NCBI GenBank assembly: GCA_030625525.1
Contig: DAOUQR010000106.1
Span: 1 to 5,108, forward strand
Length of the DNA stretch: 5,108 bases
Direction: 5' to 3'
Source: Pseudomonadota bacterium
Lineage (GTDB): Bacteria > Pseudomonadota > Gammaproteobacteria > DAOUQR01
The notes beneath the pieces are model-generated. The model worked only from the letters and a program-made list of their open reading frames with translations, was not told the origin of the DNA and made no database searches. Positions 1 to 3,547 of this stretch are shown in pieces (the stretch's first letter is position 1; every line of letters starts with the position of its first letter). Made by a program: the position numbers and the translations under genes.

Positions 1-15
1 AACTTGCTCGCTCAT
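1..15 (-). CDS. Possible start of a divergent gene (only first 5 codons visible)
   Basis: On the minus strand an ATG at 15-13 opens a reading frame Met-Ser-Glu-Gln-Val that runs off the left edge. It is preceded by GGGAG (complement of 22-26) with a 6-nt spacer, a good ribosome binding site. This suggests a gene divergent from the luxS-like operon, with only about 60 bp between the two starts. The alternative is the tail of a plus-strand gene: frame 1 is open from base 1 to a TAA at 37-39 and frame 2 to a TAA at 50-52. Five codons give no functional information. Confidence 0.3.
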
Positions 16-63
16 GATATACTCCCGGCGCTTTTGTAAGGCAACGATGTAACCATTTCATCT

Positions 64-67
64 AAGG
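64..67 (+). promoter_or_regulatory. Weak ribosome binding site of the luxS-like gene
   Basis: AAGG lies 8 nt before the ATG at 76 and is the only Shine-Dalgarno-like match there. I see no convincing -35/-10 pair in 16-75; TTGTAA at 34-39 has no good -10 partner at normal spacing. The operon promoter is therefore either weak, within the short leader, or further upstream beyond the window. Confidence 0.45.
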
Positions 68-75
68 TAAATACC

Positions 76-555
76 ATGATTGATGTACAACAATTAGGCT
101 GGGATCCCGACGCTATCGGTATGGTCGATCATCGCGACGTCAAACCACCTTACATCAGGCTATCGTCCCATCGTAAAGGGCAAAACGGGGACGTCGTTTA
201 TACCTACGACTTGCGTGTCACACAGCCGAATCAAAGCTATCTTGATACCGATCTTTTGCACTCTTTCGAACACTTCCTCTTAGACGGTCTTCTTAAATAC
301 TACGATGATATTTTTTGCTGCGTCGCCCCCATGGGATGCCAAACCGGTTTTTACCTTGTATTGCTCAATGAAGGACACGCTGATGCCGTGTGCGCTCTCT
401 ATGAAAAAATCCTAACCGAGATCACGCAAGCCGAAAAAGTCCCTTATGCCAGCACTAACCACTGCGGCCAAGCGCATTATCATAATTTACATGCCGCACA
501 AGAACTTGCAAAACAATTATTAGCCTGTAAAAACACGTGGAGAGAAGTCTTATGA
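76..555 (+). CDS. LuxS-like S-ribosylhomocysteine lyase family protein, divergent
   Basis: This 159-residue protein matches the LuxS family over its whole length. LuxS cleaves S-ribosylhomocysteine to homocysteine and DPD, the autoinducer-2 precursor, in the cytosol. Visible landmarks are Asp18-His19 followed by PPYIR (the family's N-terminal His), YDLR ending at Arg47 then QPN (50-52), the metal motif HxxEH at His62-Glu65-His66, MGCQTGFY with the catalytic-type Cys88, and the third metal ligand Cys130 in HCGQA. The metal and catalytic core is therefore intact. Oddities against Bacillus subtilis LuxS recalled from memory: the loop between HxxEH and the catalytic Cys is about four residues shorter, the Asp of the usual DISPMGC is Cys82 (CVAPMGC), and the N-terminal active-site Ser aligns with Ile14. 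It is first in the operon and overlaps the cyclase gene by ATGA. Beside a methyltransferase it could recycle SAH-derived S-ribosylhomocysteine, but the changes allow a different substrate. Family assignment is firm; the reaction is not. Confidence 0.88.
   Translation: MIDVQQLGWDPDAIGMVDHRDVKPPYIRLSSHRKGQNGDVVYTYDLRVTQPNQSYLDTDLLHSFEHFLLDGLLKYYDDIFCCVAPMGCQTGFYLVLLNEGHADAVCALYEKILTEITQAEKVPYASTNHCGQAHYHNLHAAQELAKQLLACKNTWREVL
539..544 (+). promoter_or_regulatory. Ribosome binding site that sets the cyclase start at 552
   Basis: GGAGAG lies 7 nt before the ATG at 552, inside the last codons of the luxS-like gene. The in-frame GTG at 537 overlaps this site and has no Shine-Dalgarno of its own, so 552 is the better start. 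The ATG overlaps the upstream TGA (553-555) as ATGA, the usual arrangement for translational coupling. Confidence 0.75.
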
Positions 556-1682
556 ATAAAAATCCACAAACATGGTCGATGAGCTATGACCACCCTATTC
601 GTTATGACATGATTTGTTGTGATAATATTTTTCACCCAGAAAGCCATGCCATCATCCCAGAAAACAATACATTTAACCGTCGCTTTGTTGTCGTTGACGA
701 CACCGTTTACCAACTCTATCAAAAACAAATTAATGATTATTTTTTAAAGAAAAACATTATTGCAAAAATAATTCCTTTTGATGCGGGAGAAGTCAACAAA
801 TCCTTAGATAATTATATTGCCTTGCTGGCAGAATTAAATAATTTCCCGATTGATCGCAGAAACGAACCCATCATCGCCATCGGCGGCGGTGTGCTAACCG
901 ATGTCGTTGGTTTTGTCGCAGGAACTTATCGCAGAGGCATTCCTCACATAAAAATCCCGACAACGCTCATCGGTTATGTTGACGCGGCCATTGGCGTTAA
1001 AGCCGGTATTAATTTTTTAGGCAATAAAAACCGAGTCGGATCATTTACCGCGCCAGAAAAAATCCTTTTAGATAAATCATTTTTAGCAACGCTCAAACCG
1101 CGTTATATTCGAGATGGCGTCGGTGAGATCCTAAAATTTGCCGTGATAAAAGATCCGCGATTATTTGATCTGCTCGACAAACAGGGCGTCACGTCTATCA
1201 ATGAAAAATTTCAAAACACAGACAGTGATCCTATATTAAATCTTGCTATTGATGCCATGATACAAGAATTACAACCTAACCTTTTTGAAGCGGACCTAGC
1301 CAGAGTGGCTGACTTTGGCCACACCTTTAGTGTCAGCCTCGAAATGCAACAAGAGATCAGTATTTTGCACGGGGAAGCAGTGACGAATGATATTTTGTTA
1401 TCCTCTATTTTATCGTGGACTCGCGGCATTTTATCGCGAGAGGCATTAAATAAAATCATCCAATTAATACGAAAATTAAATCTACCGATTTATCATCGAG
1501 CCTTTAAACCAAGATCACTATTTGATTCGGTCATTGAACGCACCAACCACCGCGGTGGTCAACAAAGAGTGCCGATACCCTCAAAAATTGGAGAGTGCAC
1601 TTTTCTTAACGATATCACGCTCGATGAAATATCTAATGTCTGTAACATTATAAAAACCTTAGAACAAGGAGTACTCGCATGA
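552..1682 (+). CDS. Sedoheptulose 7-phosphate cyclase, EEVS-like (dehydroquinate synthase superfamily)
   Basis: This 376-residue cytosolic enzyme probably binds NAD and a divalent metal and cyclises sedoheptulose 7-phosphate to a C7 cyclitol such as 2-epi-5-epi-valiolone. Superfamily marks are the NAD loop GGGV (111-114), PTTLIGYVDA with Asp144, Lys150, the NKNR block (158-161), GEILK with metal ligand Glu192 and Lys195, FGHTF with ligand His257, and LHGEAV with ligand His273. Several blocks fit EEVS rather than true dehydroquinate synthase: RRFVVVDD near 43-50, NEPIIAIGGGV, ELQPNL (239-244), DFGHTFS in place of the dehydroquinate synthase NxGHTxGH, and HRGGQQRVPIP (333-343). The length also fits EEVS. 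One oddity is Val261, where EEVS enzymes usually have Pro and dehydroquinate synthases have His, so the exact product may differ. It sits between the luxS-like and ubiG-like genes with ATGA overlaps on both sides. Family confidence is high; product identity is moderate. Confidence 0.88.
   Translation: MNKNPQTWSMSYDHPIRYDMICCDNIFHPESHAIIPENNTFNRRFVVVDDTVYQLYQKQINDYFLKKNIIAKIIPFDAGEVNKSLDNYIALLAELNNFPIDRRNEPIIAIGGGVLTDVVGFVAGTYRRGIPHIKIPTTLIGYVDAAIGVKAGINFLGNKNRVGSFTAPEKILLDKSFLATLKPRYIRDGVGEILKFAVIKDPRLFDLLDKQGVTSINEKFQNTDSDPILNLAIDAMIQELQPNLFEADLARVADFGHTFSVSLEMQQEISILHGEAVTNDILLSSILSWTRGILSREALNKIIQLIRKLNLPIYHRAFKPRSLFDSVIERTNHRGGQQRVPIPSKIGECTFLNDITLDEISNVCNIIKTLEQGVLA
1666..1671 (+). promoter_or_regulatory. 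Ribosome binding site of the ubiG-like gene
   Basis: AAGGAG with a 7-nt spacer precedes the ATG at 1679. It lies within the cyclase coding region, and the start overlaps the cyclase stop as ATGA (1679-1682). This supports coupled translation and the chosen start. Confidence 0.8.
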
Positions 1683-2377
1683 CAAACAACGTTGATCCAG
1701 CCGAAATTGAACAATTCACACGGCTTGCAAACATTTGGTGGGATACAAAAGGCTCCATGGGATTATTACATAGCGTAAACCCCTTGCGCGTCGGCTTTAT
1801 CGAAGAAGCGATCACTTTAAAAAATTTAAACGTGCTTGATATTGGATGCGGCGGTGGAATTTTAACTGAAGCACTCGCTAAAGCCGGCGCAAATGTCACC
1901 GGTATTGATCTTGCAAAGATGCCTCTTGAAATTGCAAAGCAACATGCCGAAAAATCAAAGCTGAACATCGACTATCGCCTGCAAAGTGCAGAAGATTTAG
2001 CAAAAGAGTATCCCGGACACTTCGATGTCGTCATCTGCTTAGAAACCTTAGAGCATGTACCCGATCCTAAAAAAATGATTACCACTTGTGCCGCGCTCCT
2101 AAAACCTAAAGGCCATACGTTTTTCTCAACCATTAACCGAACGATAAAAGCTTATCTTTTTGCAATTCTGGGTGCGGAATACGTCTTACGAATAATGCCA
2201 AAAGGCACACATCATTATAAAAAATTAATACGCCCAACAGAATTAACCGATTGGGCTGAAATAAATAAACTTCATTTGCAAAAAACATCCAGCTTTATGT
2301 ATAACCCGCTCCAAAAATCATTCAAATTACGCCCAGGAGCAGACGTTAATTACATTATGCATTTTGTCCAAACATAA
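1679..2377 (+). CDS. UbiG-like SAM-dependent O-methyltransferase
   Basis: This 232-residue class I methyltransferase is closely related to UbiG, which carries out both O-methylations of ubiquinone synthesis. It aligns with E. coli UbiG along nearly its full length: NVDPAEIEQF near the start, Trp20-Trp21-Asp22, HSVNPLR (31-37), the SAM-binding motif VLDIGCGGG (52-60), acidic ribose-binding Asp77, LEHVPDP (124-130), FFSTINR (148-154), the region around GAEYVLRIMPKGTH (165-178) that in UbiG contributes to membrane association, and a C-terminal NP-x5-FKLRPGADVNYI. All motifs look intact. Its place between a C7-cyclitol synthase and a UbiA-family enzyme suggests it methylates a catechol-like or enolone hydroxyl on the cluster's product, much as O-methyltransferases follow the cyclase in gadusol and mycosporine pathways. 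The plain alternative is that it is simply the organism's ubiquinone UbiG, which a second ubiG elsewhere in the genome would argue against. Because the role is unsettled, no gene symbol is assigned. Confidence 0.88.
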   Translation: MTNNVDPAEIEQFTRLANIWWDTKGSMGLLHSVNPLRVGFIEEAITLKNLNVLDIGCGGGILTEALAKAGANVTGIDLAKMPLEIAKQHAEKSKLNIDYRLQSAEDLAKEYPGHFDVVICLETLEHVPDPKKMITTCAALLKPKGHTFFSTINRTIKAYLFAILGAEYVLRIMPKGTHHYKKLIRPTELTDWAEINKLHLQKTSSFMYNPLQKSFKLRPGADVNYIMHFVQT

Positions 2378-2381
2378 CAAT

Positions 2382-2386
2382 AGGAG
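2382..2386 (+). promoter_or_regulatory. Ribosome binding site of the ubiA-family gene
   Basis: AGGAG lies 9 nt before the ATG at 2396, in the 18-bp gap after the ubiG-like stop. There is no room for a terminator, so the gene should be cotranscribed with those upstream. Confidence 0.75.
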
Positions 2387-2395
2387 ATATACACT

Positions 2396-3334
2396 ATGAC
2401 TACGCAATCGATCGGCTGCAGTTTTTCAAACATAAAACCCTTTCTAGCCTTGTCTCGAACAACTCACGGATTTTTGGATATGTCGACACCGCTACTGTGT
2501 GCCTTGCTCGCACTAGGTGCAGTGCCGTCATATACTGTGATCATTCTAGGCTTAATCACTGCTTTTTCAGGTTACACTGCGATTTACGCATTAAACGATA
2601 TTGTGTCGTACCGTGAAGATAGAGAAAAAATGTCTGCTGAGGATAATCATCAAGCTTATGCAGTCGAAGCTGGGGAATTACGCCATCCTATCGCTCAAGG
2701 CGTATTAAGTTTAAAAGCCGGTGTTACTTGGTGTGTTTTTTGGTTATCGCTTGCTTTAATCGCTGGTTATTTTTTAAATCCGATCGTTCCTGTGATTTTG
2801 CTTGCCGGTGGGATTTTAGAAGTTGTTTATTGTCGCTTATTCACTGTTTCATCCTTACGTATTTTTGTGAGTGGTTTGGTAAAAGCTTGTGGACCCGTCG
2901 CCGCCGTCTTTGCGGTAACGCCATCTCCCGATCCGCTTTTTGTCGGTGCAATTTTACTTTGGATTATGTTATTTGAAATCGGCGGTCAAAATATCCCTGC
3001 CGATTGGAATGATGTTGAGGAAGATAAAAGGCTAAACGCTAAAACAATTCCCGTACAGTTTGGACCAAACTACGCAAGCTGGATTATTTTGCTAGCAACC
3101 TCTGCTGCGGTGATTGTCAGCTTTGTGCCATTGATGCTTTCTTCTATTGGATTTTCTGTATCGTTTTTAGTGTTAAATGCGTGCCTCGGCGGTTATTTGC
3201 TGCTGCGCCCGGCTTATAGTTTGTTTAGAACTAAAGAATCGCGTTATGCAACGAGCTTGTTTAATTATGCTAGCTATTATCCATTAGCGATATTTTGCTT
3301 GACGGGGTTGCAGCTTGTTATGAGAGCGGTTTAG
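2396..3334 (+). CDS. UbiA-family membrane prenyltransferase
   Basis: This 312-residue polytopic inner-membrane protein is of the UbiA superfamily, whose members transfer a prenyl chain from a diphosphate donor to a ring or other acceptor using Mg2+. It begins with the family-like FLALSRTTHGFLDMSTP (16-32). The first Asp-rich motif is Asn67-Asp68 ... Asp75, where the middle Asp of the usual NDxxDxxxD is Ser71. The second motif is Asp203-x2-Asp206-x3-Asp210 followed by KR and the family-typical KTIPVQFG (216-223). Long hydrophobic segments before, between and after these motifs fit the usual eight or nine membrane helices, and the length is normal. It is not a close match to E. coli UbiA, so 4-hydroxybenzoate is not assumed as acceptor. 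As the last gene of the operon it may attach a prenyl tail to the methylated cyclitol. Both donor and acceptor are unknown. Confidence 0.85.
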   Translation: MTTQSIGCSFSNIKPFLALSRTTHGFLDMSTPLLCALLALGAVPSYTVIILGLITAFSGYTAIYALNDIVSYREDREKMSAEDNHQAYAVEAGELRHPIAQGVLSLKAGVTWCVFWLSLALIAGYFLNPIVPVILLAGGILEVVYCRLFTVSSLRIFVSGLVKACGPVAAVFAVTPSPDPLFVGAILLWIMLFEIGGQNIPADWNDVEEDKRLNAKTIPVQFGPNYASWIILLATSAAVIVSFVPLMLSSIGFSVSFLVLNACLGGYLLLRPAYSLFRTKESRYATSLFNYASYYPLAIFCLTGLQLVMRAV

Positions 3335-3345
3335 GTCGCTGGAAA

Positions 3346-3387
3346 GTGCTATCGCCTTTACTTATTTGCAATAAGGTAGGCGAGCAC
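3346..3387. other. Interrupted inverted repeat just after the operon
   Basis: Three paired blocks nest around a 3-nt loop: GTGCT (3346-3350) with AGCAC (3383-3387), CGCCT (3353-3357) with AGGCG (3378-3382), and CTTATT (3361-3366) with AATAAG (3370-3375). That gives 16 base pairs with small bulges. It starts 12 bp after the ubiA-family stop. No T tract follows, so it may be an RNA 3'-end stabilising stem, a REP-like element or an attenuated terminator. Confidence 0.55.
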
Positions 3388-3415
3388 GGATGTGTTACTT
3401 GTTCTCAGGATGGAT

Positions 3416-3435
3416 AAGCGCATTCAATGCCGCTT
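3416..3435. other. Small imperfect palindrome
   Basis: AAGCGCAT (3416-3423) pairs with ATGCCGCTT (3427-3435) with one bulged C and a 3-nt loop. It is the middle of three stem structures in the spacer between converging genes. Function is unknown. Confidence 0.4.
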
Positions 3436-3447
3436 CGGAATTATTTG

Positions 3448-3478
3448 CAGTGGTTCTGGATTTGTCGCAGAACCACTG
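3448..3478. terminator. Perfect 11-bp inverted repeat; possible bidirectional terminator
   Basis: CAGTGGTTCTG (3448-3458) and CAGAACCACTG (3468-3478) are exact reverse complements around a 9-nt loop. The position between the 3' ends of two converging genes suits a two-way terminator. Neither side has a real T run (TTTG on the plus side, none on the minus side), so intrinsic termination is unproven. A mobile-repeat remnant or protein-binding site is an alternative. Confidence 0.4.
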
Positions 3479-3547
3479 TTTGAAAATGGTTTATATGACA
3501 TTCTAGCGATACGATGCCCCAAGAACAACGTCAATGTCTCTGACAAT

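Noticed and set aside
16..75. SAM or SAH riboswitch upstream of the LuxS-like gene
   Set aside because: The leader is too short and shows no stem pattern of a known riboswitch.
537..539. GTG at 537 as the cyclase start
   Set aside because: It overlaps the Shine-Dalgarno sequence that serves ATG 552 and has no upstream site of its own; ATG 552 forms the same ATGA coupling seen at the next junction.
1546..1559. Perfect 14-bp palindrome ACCACCGCGGTGGT inside the cyclase gene
   Set aside because: It encodes conserved residues (Asn-His-Arg-Gly-Gly) of the family, so the palindrome is most simply a by-product of coding.
552..1682. Calling the cyclase a 3-dehydroquinate synthase (aroB)
   Set aside because: The shared fold and ligands fit, but DFGHTFS replaces NxGHTxGH, and the ELQPNL and HRGGQQRVPIP blocks match EEVS enzymes.
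1211..1968. Minus-strand open frames opposite the cyclase and methyltransferase genes
   Set aside because: They are antisense shadows of strongly conserved plus-strand genes and have no recognisable protein features.
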